Assembly (NCBI RefSeq): GCF_037975245.1
Contig: NC_092569.1
Coordinates: 28,925,668-28,989,667 of the forward strand
Origin: Apostichopus japonicus
Taxonomy: Eukaryota; Echinodermata; Holothuroidea; Aspidochirotida; Stichopodidae
Direction of reading: 5' to 3'
Length of the DNA stretch: 64,000 nt
Below are positions 1 to 11,997 of the stretch, piece after piece. Below the pieces are notes generated by a model. That model had not been told where the DNA came from. It saw nothing but the letters and a program-made list of their open reading frames with translations, and did not search any database. Positions within the stretch are counted from its first letter, which is position 1; each line of letters begins with the position of its first letter. Both the position numbers and the translations under genes were made by a program.

Positions 1-2126
1 GGCATCCATACAGGAGTGTATTATCAATATAATCACCACTCGGTTCAGGGGACCACCAATTGCCTTCCTTATCTGATGGAACATTTCCCCCGTATTAGGC
101 CATATATGCTCATCAATGGCTGAAGAGGATTAACCTACAGTACTGTATAGTCTGACAGTAGCTTGATCTAGGAACCTTGTGATGACAAAGTGGGATACAC
201 AGCTTCTGAATGGCACCTCTGCCCTAAATGTCTTGACTGACCAATACTGTCATAAAAGTGTAATAATTTTAACATGCAGCTACCACGACTGAAGGTGTTT
301 AGATATTATACAACACCTAATTATATTCCGGCCATTTGATTGGTCAATTGCTCATCGATTGCATGCAAAATCCGCTCTATTGCACTCTATGAAATAGAAC
401 CTTGTGCTATACTTTTTTGATAGCACTTTTTTTCAATGGTAAGAGAGCATAGAAACCTGTCTGTTCAAAAAAATCTGTTGCATGAGTGCATTTTACATCC
501 AATTATATCCAAATTTGAAGGTGTTGTATGAAACAAATAATGAATGGTTTCCATTTGTGCAATAGTACATATATTACATTCGTTGAAAAATGTAATTTGT
601 TCCATTCAACTCAGCTGCGCCTCGTTGAATGGAACATTCCATCTTTTAACTCATGAAATATTTGCACTATTGCACTCATAACCATGTATAATTTGTATAC
701 TATCTTAAAGAAAGGTGTACTATTGAATTGTGTTTGTGATATTTATCATGGCCCCACAAAAGTATCCATCCTCAAATCATCTGTGTGAAACAATGCAAAT
801 CTACAGTTTGCACCACATTTGACTGTATGTATGTCCCGATTCTGACCAACAATTGAATGTACCATGCACTGAATCATGTGTGTGAAAATCATCATAGCTG
901 CCACAGGGTATAGATACTGCTTCAGACTATGCTATTTCTATATTTCTGGTCGATCCTTTGTTTCGCAGCCTCAAAACTGCTTGGTATGGAACGGGTTCAG
1001 TAGAATATTTTCACCTGTTATATGAGGGATTTATATTCTGTTATATTTTATATTCTTAGGGTATATAGATTACATCTATTGTGTATTCTAGCTTGTATAG
1101 TTTAATACCCATACCTATAATTATTGTCTTAAATTAATTTACCAAAATATTATGGTACATACCATAGTATTCATTTCCTCCTGAGGTACTTCATCATGCT
1201 CTTCATTAGTTGTCTGCAAAAAGTACAATCAGTAAATTATTGATCTTGATTGAAATAAATATAATGCTTAGAGATTTAGGACCTGTCTATATTGGGGTGT
1301 GTTATTAAAATGATCAAGAATTTCCACACAATTGGCATCCATACAGGAGTGTATTATCAATATAATCACCACTCGGTTCAGGGGACCACCAATTGCCTTC
1401 CTTATCTGATGGAACATTTCCCCCGTATTAGGCCATATATGCTAATCAATGGCTGAAGAGGATTAACCTACTGTATAGTCTGACAGTAGCTTGATCTAGG
1501 AACCTTGTGATGACAAAGTGGGATACACAGCTTCTGAATGGCACCTCTGCCCTAAATGTCTTGACTGACCAATACACGATAGCGTAATATAGTTAACATG
1601 CAGCTACCACAACTGACGTTGTTTAGATACAATTTAAAAAAAAGGTGTACTAGGGCTTATTGAATCATGTTTGTGAAATTTACCATAGCCCCACAAAAGT
1701 ATCCATGGTCAAATCATCTGTGTGAAACAATGCAAATCTACAGTTTGCACCACATTTGACTGTATGTATGTCCCGATTCTGACCAACAATTGAATGTACC
1801 ATGCACTGAATCATGTGTGTGAAAATCATCATAGCTGACACAGCGTATAGATACTGCTTCAGACTATACTATTTCTATACCTCTGGTTGATCCTTTGTTT
1901 CGCAGCCTCAAAACTGCTTGGTATGGGACGGGTTCAGTAGAATATTTTGACCTGTTATATGAGGGATTCAATATGCCCATTCTGATATATTTTATATGCT
2001 AAGGGTATATAGATTACATTGAGATATATTATAGATGTGTATTTTCAATAATTAACCACTGGGTTCCCGGGACCACCAATTGCCTTCCTTATGGAAAATT
2101 ACTCCCGTATTTGACCATATCTCATT
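1..2126. repeat. Tandem duplication, period about 1333 bp, plus a third partial copy
   Basis: Sequence beginning GGCATCCATACAGGAG at position 1 restarts at 1334 and stays nearly identical to about 2044, against about 1086 in the first copy. A shorter, more diverged third copy of the start lies at about 2043-2126 (GGGACCACCAATTGCC). The first copy contains roughly 380 extra bases at about 312-690 that are missing from the second, so an insertion or deletion has happened since the duplication. The extra block contains CAACACCT and AGGTGTTG in inverted orientation, so it may be a small foldback element. The duplication lies in the downstream introns of the SET-domain gene. Confidence 0.85.
1163..1213 (-). 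CDS. SET gene exon d (small acidic exon, probable)
   Basis: 51 bp between a good acceptor (CTTTTTGCAG) and a good donor (ATG|GTATGT). It is phase 0 and follows exon c in frame, giving 17 acidic residues (TTNEEHDEVPQEEMNTM). It has no domain signal, so the call rests only on splice sites and phase. It sits between the two copies of the 1.33-kb duplication. Confidence 0.5.
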
Positions 2127-3857
2127 ACTTGTCTTTTATTGAATTGGTTAGGGTCGATAAGAAGTGTCATCTCTGGTCAACTAACGCATGCTTCATAAAT
2201 GCTGGCAATTTCTCAATCAATGTGAATGCGAGTTGAACTTGTAAGACACATAAAAAAGTATTGTTATTTCACAGCATTTTAATTAAATTTTAATGTTACC
2301 TTCTTTCTCCAAGGGCAATAACCACCATAGTCATATGTTATCTCCTCCCCTGGTAGTATTTTCTTCTTAGCATATAGACAAAGATGTGGTATTACATCAT
2401 CTTTTGCAACCTTCATGAAGCAGTTGGCATTCCTTTTGTCATCATTGACAAGTCTTCCTAGGGAGTTGTCCTCCTTTGTAGCATCAACACTGCAAAGATA
2501 TAAAATAAGACTGTTTTACATTGAATTAACTTGTAAAATCAATCTTGCTCTATAAGCAGTGTATAACTTCAGTAAACAACATCAAAAAAGTTATTCTAAA
2601 CATTCATGGTGCCACATCCAGCAATGTTTGTTAAACATGGCATAAAATATTTATGCAAGAAGTGGCATCACAAGATTTTTGAAAAACCCCAAAGCTAAGA
2701 TGGAGAGAGACAAATTACAAGTATACAGTATGAGTTTATATGAGTATAATTATTAGTATCATAAAAGTGATTTGTTATTTCCTGTTTGCAAATACTCAGA
2801 AGCATATATTCCATCAAAGATTTTTGCACTTTGGATATAAGTGAGGTATCGATCTCTGTAATATATGTCTAAATATTCTCCCAAAAATTTAGTAGGAAGA
2901 TAATGATAGTATTTTCAATGTTTTCTGTCTTTGTTGTAACCTGTATTGTCATAAATAGCTGTTAAAATATTGTTTGATTGATAATTTACCAGAGATTTTG
3001 TCCATTATGCATGAAGAAATAAAGGTAGGTTATGTCTGCAACTTTTTTCTGACATCTTATTTCAGCATTTTTCCTTGTGGTGAGATCCCCTCTGTATTGT
3101 AGGAGAAATTCTCCAGAGGATATTTCCTCTGTTGCAAAGACTCCTCTACCTTACAAAAGAAAATGGTCTTAAAGTCAGCATAGTTTTAGATCACACACAA
3201 AGATGTACAGTAACTCAGTATTTTTTTTGGGAACACCATAGTTTCTGATGCAGCCAATTACAAATTTAGTATTATTTATCATGGTTAAGTCTGCATTTGC
3301 AATTTAAAGACAATTTCACTTAATATTTGCATTGGGTTTGGTGAGCTCTTAATTGCACCGTTAAATTTCGTCAAAAAATACTAATAATTTTTAATAAATT
3401 TCATCTATAACAGCTAGTGTCTAATTATAAAAAAAAAAAAAATTTCTAAGGGAGGCCCTTAGGTATTTGTTGGGCTGCCAATGCAAATGGTAGGAAATAA
3501 TTCAAATAAAAACATATGGGCATCAGGCTTCCCAGCCCACCCCCATTTAACCTCACAACTGCTACACTCCTTGCTCTCACTGCAGCCCCTGTTCATAGAA
3601 CCCTGGATTAGCCCTGGTATGCAAGCTAATGAATTCAAATTTTTGTTTATGCTAATTTGATGATACTCTAGGTAACATTGAATGCTGACAATTAATGGCA
3701 ACAACTTTTCCCAAGACTTAGCAAGGAATAACTCATTAAATATTATTTGACGCATACCTTTTTCCTTATTTATCCATTGAACAGATAACCCATTTCTATC
3801 TGCCAATTTTTTGTTTAGGTTTGGTGTAGGTTGACGTCTGCACCGTAAGTTATACAT
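1163..3857 (-). CDS. KMT5A-like SET-domain lysine methyltransferase (spliced, partial)
   Basis: Four minus-strand exons read in order 3758-3857, 2990-3149, 2300-2489 and 1163-1213 join with matching phases. The product resembles the SET domain of KMT5A (SETD8), the enzyme that monomethylates histone H4 lysine 20 with S-adenosylmethionine in the nucleus. Visible landmarks are INKEKGRGVFA (SAM-binding start), a YRGDL strand, CVDATKED across a splice junction, GRLVND followed by NC (the NHS/C-like motif, with D replacing H-S), and GEEITYDYG with the catalytic tyrosine region. The N-terminus and the true last exon are not identified; the 3' end probably lies left of the window or in the duplicated region. 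Family assignment is strong, orthology is not. It could be one of the KMT5A-like paralogues common in aquatic animals. Confidence 0.8.
2300..2489 (-). CDS. SET gene exon c (catalytic core)
   Basis: 190 bp between acceptor ATCTTTGCAG and donor AAG|GTAACA. It codes for 63 residues including LGRLVND, ANCFMK, PHLCLYAKK and GEEITYDYGG, the conserved C-terminal half of a SET domain with the YDYG tyrosine. This is the most diagnostic exon of the gene. Confidence 0.88.
2990..3149 (-). CDS. SET gene exon b
   Basis: 160 bp between acceptor TTTTGTAAG and donor TG|GTAAAT. It starts in phase 1 and ends in phase 2. The translation holds RGVFATEEISSGEFLLQYRG and ends NGQNL plus TG, which becomes cysteine when joined to exon c. 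The resulting C-VDAT junction matches the KMT5A family. Confidence 0.82.
3758..3857 (-). CDS. SET gene exon a (start of SET domain)
   Basis: The exon follows the acceptor TTATTTTGCAG and ends at G|GTATGC. It gives 33 codons plus one base, ending SVQWINKEKG, which runs directly into RGVFATEE of the next exon. It begins with ATG immediately after the acceptor, so it could hold the start codon, but an upstream coding exon is equally possible. An open frame continues past the donor to 3459 without meaning. Confidence 0.78.
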
Positions 3858-3863
3858 CTGCAA

Positions 3864-5090
3864 AATAAACTGACACAGTTATAGGCTTGAAAAGCAAAGT
3901 TTAAGTGAGAAATACATGAATAATATAACTTTCCAAATGTAACTAAATCAGTTTCAAAAATCTACTAAAATTTAACTAAAATCTGTTTACTTGTTATATC
4001 TGCTGCTGCCACTTCTATTGTTTAAATTCAAATAATAAATTCTGAAGTTGTGGGGAAGGGGGGGGGGGTTAGTATATACCCATCTTAATTATGGACCAAA
4101 CTTTATTTTCAAAGTAAATTACTATGATGGACCATTACAAACTGAAAATACTGACCACCTAATTTCCAGGAGGAAAGGTATCGTGAGACCCCCCCCCCCA
4201 AGTTTCCCTTATATGGGAGAGGAACCAAAGTGCCAAAACAATGTACTATCATGGACAATTACAAAAATGGAAAAACTTTTCTTTCAGGGTGAGAATGGTC
4301 ACAAAGGGCTCCTGATTTGGTTGGGGAGGGTGTTGATTTACCCCATCTAATTTATTGACCAAAGTTTGTTAACACAACTTACTATGATGGACCATTACAA
4401 AAATGAAAATACTCAATCCTGACCCCACTGTTCATGACTCAACTGTGTATCATGAAGTCACCATATATAGGTTAGTGTTTACTAATATGCAACCCTTATT
4501 TCACCACTCCTTGTGTAGTACAGTGCACAATTTACAGAGCTAAGGCAAGACTTTTGGTTCTCAGATTGGTTCATAATCATAGCTCACAGTTTTCTCCCTT
4601 AAGTCCTTTAAGTCTACTGGATTTAATTTTAGCTCAGACTGCACATGTCAGAAGGAAGTTTGTCTATGATTTTAGTCAGCAAAATCAATTTCATGATGAT
4701 ATTGTGTATACTGCCTATACTATATGATATTTCTAGCCTACCACACTTTATGTAGTGTTGGTTAGGCTGATACTTTAGTAGTGTGGTATTTAGTGTGGAT
4801 ATATCATGCTAAAGGAACCTCCTTAGAATGTTTATACTATGTAATATATATAGAATTTCTAAACAATATCAGAAATCCTCAGGCAACATATCCTATACAG
4901 TAGGCTTGCTTAGAATTTAGTAGATGTTCAATTAACTCCAAAAATAGGACCTAGGCCTAGCTAGAAGCCATATCACAATATTATTAATATTAGCCTATTT
5001 ACTTGTCAGTAAAATGGCAATAGGCAGCGCTTAGCTTAAATAATGGGAGTAAATTAAAATATGCAGGCACAGCTAGATAGGCTAGGTGCT
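3864..5090. other. Intergenic or intronic, G/C tracts and a degenerate tandem repeat
   Basis: No coding signal is recognised. At about 4081-4420 a phrase containing ACTATGATGGACCATTACAAA recurs three times at roughly 100-160 bp spacing, broken by a G tract (4061-4069) and a C tract (about 4191-4199). The remainder is AT-rich unique-looking sequence that could hold unrecognised 5' exons of the SET gene. Confidence 0.5.
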
Positions 5091-5098
5091 CTCTAGTA

Positions 5099-5796
5099 GG
5101 GGTCTGCCCAATATTCATAAGGTCCGCTATTCATAAGAGTCATTGTTCATAAGGTTCGTTATTCATAACATGCATTTTTTCGATAAAAAGTTTGTTGTTC
5201 ATTATGAAAAGGGATCATAATTCATAAGATCCGGTATTCGTAATGGAAACTTATTCGGTTAACTTATTCCTTATTCATAATAAGACAAAGGGTTCCTTAT
5301 TCATAATAGAGCAAAGAGTGCGTAATCCATATTAGACAAAAAGGTTCTTTATTCCTAATCATTAAATGGGACAAAGGGTTAATTCGATATTCATACAGTA
5401 ATGGAGCAAACGTTCCATAATCCATAAAGGGAAAAAGTTTTCTTATTCATAATAGGAGAGAAGTGCGATATTCATACAAGTGTAATTGGCAAGGCCTATT
5501 ATGAATAACGAACCTTTCTTCCCATTATGGATAACGAACCTATTTGTCTAAATGAATATCGAACCCTTTGTCTTATTATGAATAATGAACCTTTGCTCTA
5601 TTATGGATTACGAACCCTTTTCACCATTCTGAATATCCAACCCTTTTACCAATTATGAACAACAAACATTTTTCTTTCATTAGGAATAACGAACCATATA
5701 AACAATGAACCTTTTTGCTCATTATGAATAGCGAACCTTATGAACAATGAACCTTATGGATATAGAACGTTACCTTATGAATATCCGGCTGTCACC
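5099..5796. mobile_element. 698-bp foldback element with 8-bp target duplication
   Basis: The element is flanked by direct repeats CTCTAGTA at 5091-5098 and 5797-5804. Its ends are imperfect inverted repeats sharing ATATTCATAAGG near the tip. The left half is full of ATTCATAA motifs spaced about 20-30 bp apart. The right half carries the reverse complement, TTATGAATA, at similar spacing, and the turn is near 5470-5490. No coding capacity is visible. An 8-bp duplication fits a hAT-type transposase, although the termini do not begin with CAG as hAT ends usually do. Confidence 0.82.
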
Positions 5797-5804
5797 CTCT
5801 AGTA

Positions 5805-6820
5805 TACCATTAATTGATACGTCTGGCCTGCATTTGAGCTATAAAACTTGACACAAATCTTCATATCTTGCAACCCTAACTACGGTTAAGTTATTATGTA
5901 TGATGACATGTCTCTAGGAATACAGCGTAACTTTCAGTGGGCTAAAACAAATCCGAGCAGCATGCATCATAGTGCAGTTTAACTACTTTAACATCAGCTC
6001 AGGGCTTGAGCTTTTACATAGGCGTAGTACTATTCGGGTATGATTACGATATGGTACAGAACCTTATCTAACAACTAGCCTTTGTTAAATTGGTGAATGA
6101 CTTAATGTTATTGACCTAGCCTAGGCTATAGACAGTACATGTGTGGCCTGGAATTTCAAACACAGGCCTTACTAAAAATATATAATTTCACAACAACTGG
6201 TATATTTAATTATTCAAATTCCAAATTCAAGCTGCACCAAGTAACAAAAATAAATGAAGCTATTAAATTGTAACCTCCAAGATCTAACCTATATCCTACT
6301 ACTTATAACATGTAGGCTAGGCCTAGCCTAGGATTGAATCATTAATATATTCTGTGGCAGCCTAGTCTTTAGCCTAGCCTATAGCATACCATGTTATGTG
6401 CCTATCTACAACAGTAAAGGGTATATGAAGACTAGCTAGGCCTATAGCCTAGGCTTTTTAATATTCAAATTGATCCTTTATCTTTTTTTATTATGACTTT
6501 CCCCTAATTTTTATACATGCTCACCTTTAAAATGTCATTGTTTCTATCTTCTTAAATCCCAGTTGAAAGAACATCTTCAACCCTGCCAACATGTCAGTGA
6601 TATGTACTGTAGGGTGTTGCTTCTGTATTACTTTGAGGGCGCTATTCTGCAATGTTGAATCAGTTTCTTTACATTGATAAAATGTAAATCCTTGTTCACA
6701 CTAATTAGACCACTTGTGTGAGTTCTCTGCATACACTTGTGATTCGTAGTCCTCTTGATTCACAAGTGTATGTAAAAAAATTGGGAGAAATTCTGCCCCA
6801 CATACGTATACAATGTTAGT
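5805..6820. other. No recognised gene; AT-rich
   Basis: Unique-looking AT-rich sequence with recurring GCCTAGCCTA/TAGGCTAGGC words. A good minus-strand donor (AAAG|GTGAGC near 6525) follows a short ATG frame at about 6530-6610. It could be a 5' untranslated exon of the SET gene, but nothing proves it. Confidence 0.35.
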
Positions 6821-9800
6821 ATGTGTGTGTGTGTGTGTGTGTGTGTGCGTCTGTGACACTTGCTTGGGTACGCTCTATCTCAATAAGGGAATGTTGGATT
6901 GAGGCCAAACTTGGACTATAGATCCGCCATATGGAGAAGGTGTGCCCTATTGTTTCTGGTGCCCACAAAGGTCACCAAAGGTCAGTTATGGTCCAAACAC
7001 CGAAAATATTAAAACTGCAATAACTCCCAGTGCCAATGTGTGACAAGATTGATATTTTGGGACAAGTTGTGAACTGGTTAGGGGAGCATTTTCAAACTTA
7101 ACGGTCATGTGATCCGAGGTCACCAAAGGTCAATTAATGATAAAAAACTAGTTTTTTTTGGATAACTTGAGAACAAAATGTCCGTTAGGGTTGGGAGTTG
7201 CTTCAATGTTATCCAATTGTTGACCTGCATCTGGGTGACACTTGACCTCAATTTGACCTCTGGTGACATTTACATGTTTTTGGGGATTTTTACAGTTTTG
7301 ATGCTATTTTCAGATGTCAAAGGTACCTTCTGATCATAAATGTCTCAGGTTGATCCCCGTGTGACCTTTATGTGCGAAGTTATATTGGGTCAAAGTTTTT
7401 CGGTCGGAGTTAGGATGGTTGTACAGACTTGTCGTTTTGTTTTTTGGAATCAGGAGACTAAACTACATTTGAAACCAAGGTCAAAGGTCACATTAGAAAA
7501 AATGTGCTTATTTTGGGAGGAAACAAGCAAAAAAGAAAATGTTTGGTTTTGATGCTAGATTTGGATCTCAAAGGTACCTTCCGATCAAAAATGTCAATTG
7601 GTTGACACCCGTGTGACGTTCGTGTGCGAAGTTATACGAGGTCAAAGTTAATTTTCAGACATTTAATGCAATAACTCCCAGTTCCAAGGTGTGACATGGT
7701 TGATATTTTTGGACAAGTTGCAAATGGTATAGGGGAATATTTTCAAACTTAACGGTCATGTGATACGAGGTCACCAAAGGTCAATTAATGTTAAAAAACT
7801 AGTATTGTTGGTCCTTAGCTCAATTAAAAGAAAACTCGGAGGCATTATTTGGAGATCTGTTGTAGTGTAATGCGCCAACTTTAACAGCGTAGCGATTAAC
7901 TGAAGAGAGTAAATATGAAGCAAAAGACATAAAAAATAAATTGCTACTAAACTCTCAATAAACTACCCCTTTAACTCTAGAGGACTTCCAAACTTACTAC
8001 CCCTTTAACTCTATAGGACTTCCAAACTCACTACCCCTTTAACTTCCAAACTCCCAAGAAACTGCATATACATAATATAAACCACATAACAACATCCCTA
8101 AAAAATATGCATTGTGAAATAGATCACCTATGAAATAAACCCTAGCCAAGTCTAAACTACAAACTTGAAAAACCTCCAATTTCCCCACTGAATACCACAG
8201 TACTGAAAAAACACATTCACCCAGGCTTGCTCAGGGAAGCTTAACTAAACGAGAATATTAAAATAAACCCAAGCCCAATAAAAGTACATATACCCCTGCA
8301 ACAAACGATTGCGAAATATCATCTAACCGAAACAATTTCCCCACCTCCACGTAAGAACCGAAAACGTAAGAACCTGAGCTGTAGTTCACAACCGTAAACT
8401 GGAAAAACAAAATACAATTATGAATAAAAACACTGTAACATACACAATGTCAATCTCTAACAAAAACCTTGACACATCTTACAAAAACATAAAAACTGCA
8501 CTGCAACCAAGTAATAAGGAAACAATGATAAGTAAGTCCTAACGTTACACTTTGAATACAAGACATATATGCATTTAATATATAAAGTATAGGAATACAC
8601 TGACGCTACTATCTCAATGAAGAAAGAGCAAAGTCACATGTACCAAAAAATGAAACCTAGCAACCTCACAGAAAAACCCATATCCCAAGAAAGCTGTCAA
8701 TAGACAATAAAATAAACAAAGGAAACTATTAACCCACCTAAACCTTTAAATTGCATAACCAAGCTGCCGAAACACCATCTGAAAAACAGCAACAGCCCGA
8801 ACAAGATGGCTGAAGTAAATCTAAGTTACACTCACTCAAAACGAGGGCGCTATAAACCAATTGGAGCAAAGACCAAACTGGAAATCAAATTTGGTCACAA
8901 CAAGTATTTTGGGGATAGCAAATGGGCAAAGAAAAAAATGTTTGAATTTGTATAGTTTGATGCTCTAATTTAGGTCTCATCAATCAAAAATGTCAATAAG
9001 TTGACCCAAGGTGACCTTTGTATGTTAAGTTATAGGAGGTCAAAGTTAATTTTCAGACATTTAGTGTAATAACTCCCAGTACCAAGGTGTTACACAGTTG
9101 ATATTTTGAGACAAGTTGCAAATGGTATAGGGGAATATTTTCAAACTTAACGGTCATGTGATCCGAGTTCACCAAAGGTCAATTAATGATGAAAAAACTA
9201 GTATTTTTGCGATAACTTGAGAACAAATTGTCCATTAGGGTTGGGAGTTGCTTCAATGTAGTCCAATTGTTGACCCGCATCTGGGTGACCCTTGACCTCA
9301 ATTTGACCTCTGGTGACCTTTTCGTGTTTTGTGGATTTTTACAGTTTCGATGCTATTTTCAGAAGTCAAAGGTACCTTCTGATCATAAATGTCAATGGGT
9401 TGACCCCCGTGTGACCTTCGTGTGCGAAGTTATATGAGGTCAAAGTTAATTTTCAGACATTTCATGCAATAACTCCCAGTTCCAAGGTGTGACAAGGTTG
9501 ATATTTTTGGAGTAGTTGCAAATGGTATAGAGGAATATTTTTAAACTTAACGGTCATGTGATACAAGGTCACCAAAGGTCAATTTATGATAAAAAAAGTA
9601 GTATTTTTGCGATAACTTGAGAACAAGTTGTCTGTTAGGGTTGGGAGTTGCTTCAATGTAATTGTTGACCCGCATCTGGGTGACCCTTGACCTCAATTTG
9701 ACCTCTGGTGACCTTTTTGTGTTTTGTGGAAATTTACAGTTTCGATGATATTTTCAGATGTTAAAGGTACCTTCTGATCATAAATGTCTCAGGTTGACCC

Positions 9801-10560
9801 CCGTGTGACCTTCGTGTGTGAAGTTATATGAGGTCAAAGTTAATTTTCAGACATTTAGTGTAATAACTCCCAGTGCCAAGGTGTTACACAGTTGATATTT
9901 TGAGACAAGTTGCAAATGGTATAGGGGAATATTTTCAAACTTAACGGTCATGTGATCCGAGGTCACCAAAGGTCAATTAATGATAAAAAAGTAGTATTTT
10001 TGCGATAACTTGAAAACAAATTGTCCATTAGGGTTGGGAGTTGCTTCAATGTAATCCAATTGTCGACCCGCATCTGGGTGACCCTTGACCTCAATTTGAC
10101 CTCTGGTGACCTTTTCGTGTTTTGTGGATTTTTACAGTTTCGATGCTATTTTCAGATTTTAAAGGAACCTTCTGATCATAAATGTCAATGGGTTGACCCC
10201 CGTGTGACCTTCGTGTGCGAAGTTATATGAGGTCAAAGTTAATTTTCAGACATTTAATGCAATAACTCCCATTGCCAAGGTATGACAAGGTTGATTTTTT
10301 TGGACAGTTGCAAATGGTATAGGGGAATATTTTCAAGCTTAATGGTCATGTGATCCAACGTCACCAAAGGTCAGCTAATGTTAAAAAAGTAGTATTTTGG
10401 GGGAGAAAATGAGCAAAGAAAAAATGTTTGAATTTTTACAGTCATGCTCTATTTAGGTTTCACCGATCAAAAATGCCAATTGGTTGACCTCCGGGTGACC
10501 TTTGTGTGTGAAGTTATGTATACAAGTTCAAAGTTAATTTTTTGACATTTAATGCAATTA
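6820..10560. repeat. Tandem array with ~400-bp unit, rich in AGGTCA motifs
   Basis: A (TG)n run at about 6823-6847 is followed by repeated blocks. The phrase GGTTGGGAGTTGCTTCAATG recurs near 7190, 9240, 9642 and 10032. TAACTCCCAG recurs near 7023, 7672, 9070, 9470, 9866 and 10265, so the later copies have a period of about 400 bp. Each unit carries many AGGTCA or TGACCT words, including AGGTCACCAAAGGTCA. Short open frames here are by-products of the repeat. Related fragments lie at about 36710-36840 and 45725-46010, so this is a dispersed family. Confidence 0.8.
7806..8902. mobile_element. Solo LTR (1097 bp) inserted in the AGGTCA array
   Basis: This block interrupts the tandem array, which resumes unchanged on its far side. 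It begins TGTTGG, ends CAACA, and is flanked by the 5-bp direct repeat AGTAT (7801-7805 and 8903-8907). TG...CA termini with a 5-bp duplication and no coding capacity are what a solo long terminal repeat leaves behind. A ~34-bp minisatellite (CTACCCCTTTAACT phrases, about 7965-8050) lies inside. The parent superfamily (Ty3/gypsy, BEL or copia) cannot be told from the LTR alone. Confidence 0.72.
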
Positions 10561-10919
10561 AATCTCAATGCCAAGGTGTGTCATGGTTGATATTTTGGGA
10601 CAAGTTGTGAATGTGGTGGTGGAACATTTTCAAACTTAATGGTCATGTCATCTGAGGTCACCAATGTTATCATATCTGTTGACACGCTTGTAGGTCTCTT
10701 ATATTTCTTACATTTTCGACGCCATATTTAGATCTCAAAAGTGTCTTTTGATCAAAAATCTGATCACATTTTGTGATCACAAAAGTGTTGGCTATAGTGT
10801 TGGAACATGTAGGACCACAATTACTTGGACTATTTGAGCCCAATCTTGCTTGACAATATTATGTGTATTGTCATATACCCCAAGCAAGGAACCACAGTGC
10901 CCTTGGGCTCTTGTTTCAC

Positions 10920-11025
10920 TTGGTCTTTTGTAAATTAATTTACTTTCTTTGTAAAGCGCTTTGAGCAGTAACTTTTGTTTACTGATTTGGCGCTATATAA
11001 GTCTCATTTATTATTATTATTATGT
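10920..11025 (+). mobile_element. LINE/SINE 3' tail with (ATT)n
   Basis: The sequence contains TAAAGCGCTTTGAGCA, then TTGGCGCTATATAAGT, and ends in a short (ATT)n run. This order is characteristic of L2/CR1-like LINE tails, and of SINEs that borrow them, in fish and marine invertebrates. No reverse transcriptase sequence is attached. Confidence 0.6.
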
Positions 11026-11029
11026 CCTG

Positions 11030-11997
11030 TGGGTCAGTTTGTGAGGAACCTGCTGAGCTAAACAAAAGTAGTTTTCATCACTTTTCAGAGCCAGAGACGA
11101 AAAAGCCCTCACTGCTAACCCTTCCATGGATGATGTTTCTGCAGGTAGGGCAAGCCAGACCAAGTGGACTGTGATCAGGGATACCAATAATACCTGCAAG
11201 AATCATAGATGCACCCAAATTAGTCAAGATTATCAAAATTGGTGACTGGAAGTGTTGTTGCAGACATAGACCTGGTTACTGCTTACACAGTATTGCTCAT
11301 ATGTGTATTTACACACTGCACCGTGCATACTGAAATCTCTGAAAATACATCTTTATGGACCTAAATTGATAATTGCATAGATTTCTGTTGTGGTTTATAT
11401 GGTGACGACTATGAAAAGTATCATTTTGGTGATAAAAAAATATTCATCTCTCACTTAATTAAGGTGGCATACTCCTATTAGAGTCTATATCAATCCGCTC
11501 GATTGTTCTCCTTCAGGAAAAGTGCCAAAAAGCAGCGTGAGAACATCTTTTGTGACCTGTTATCAATCATAATCTAGTTTTTTGTGGCTTGCATGTTAAA
11601 GAGCATGAATGGAAGTACATGTGGTGAGAAAATTGGGTCAATTGAGGCAATTTTAGACCCCTTTAGGCCTCCCGGTAGCAGTCTAGGAAATTTGTTTACC
11701 ACTGAGTGAAGAGGTTTGTTTACAAGTGACGAAAACTTCCGGCTCGGATAGCAAAACATCTACATGGTCATGGTACTAAAAATTGATGGTGCCATTAAAG
11801 GCCAACTTGTCAGCTATCCGGTGATGGGTAGCGTTTAGCTAGTGAAAACTTCTATCTAGACTTAAAGCCCACATTACTTTTGTGAATTAGTGTGTAAGTC
11901 AATGGGGCTTTTCATGGGCGTATGCTACCTGAAACAAATTTATCATTGTACGTCTGACATCACATCTGCTTGCTTCAAGTTCACTTTTGGTCTCGGT
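11030..11997. other. No recognised feature
   Basis: AT-rich sequence without a frame, splice-site pair or repeat that I could support. A short minus-strand frame at 11574-11759 has no family resemblance. Confidence 0.4.

Noticed and set aside
3459..3757. Continuation of the SET exon frame to 134 residues
   Set aside because: A good donor (G|GTATGC) at 3757 and in-phase joining to the next SET exon show this part is intron.
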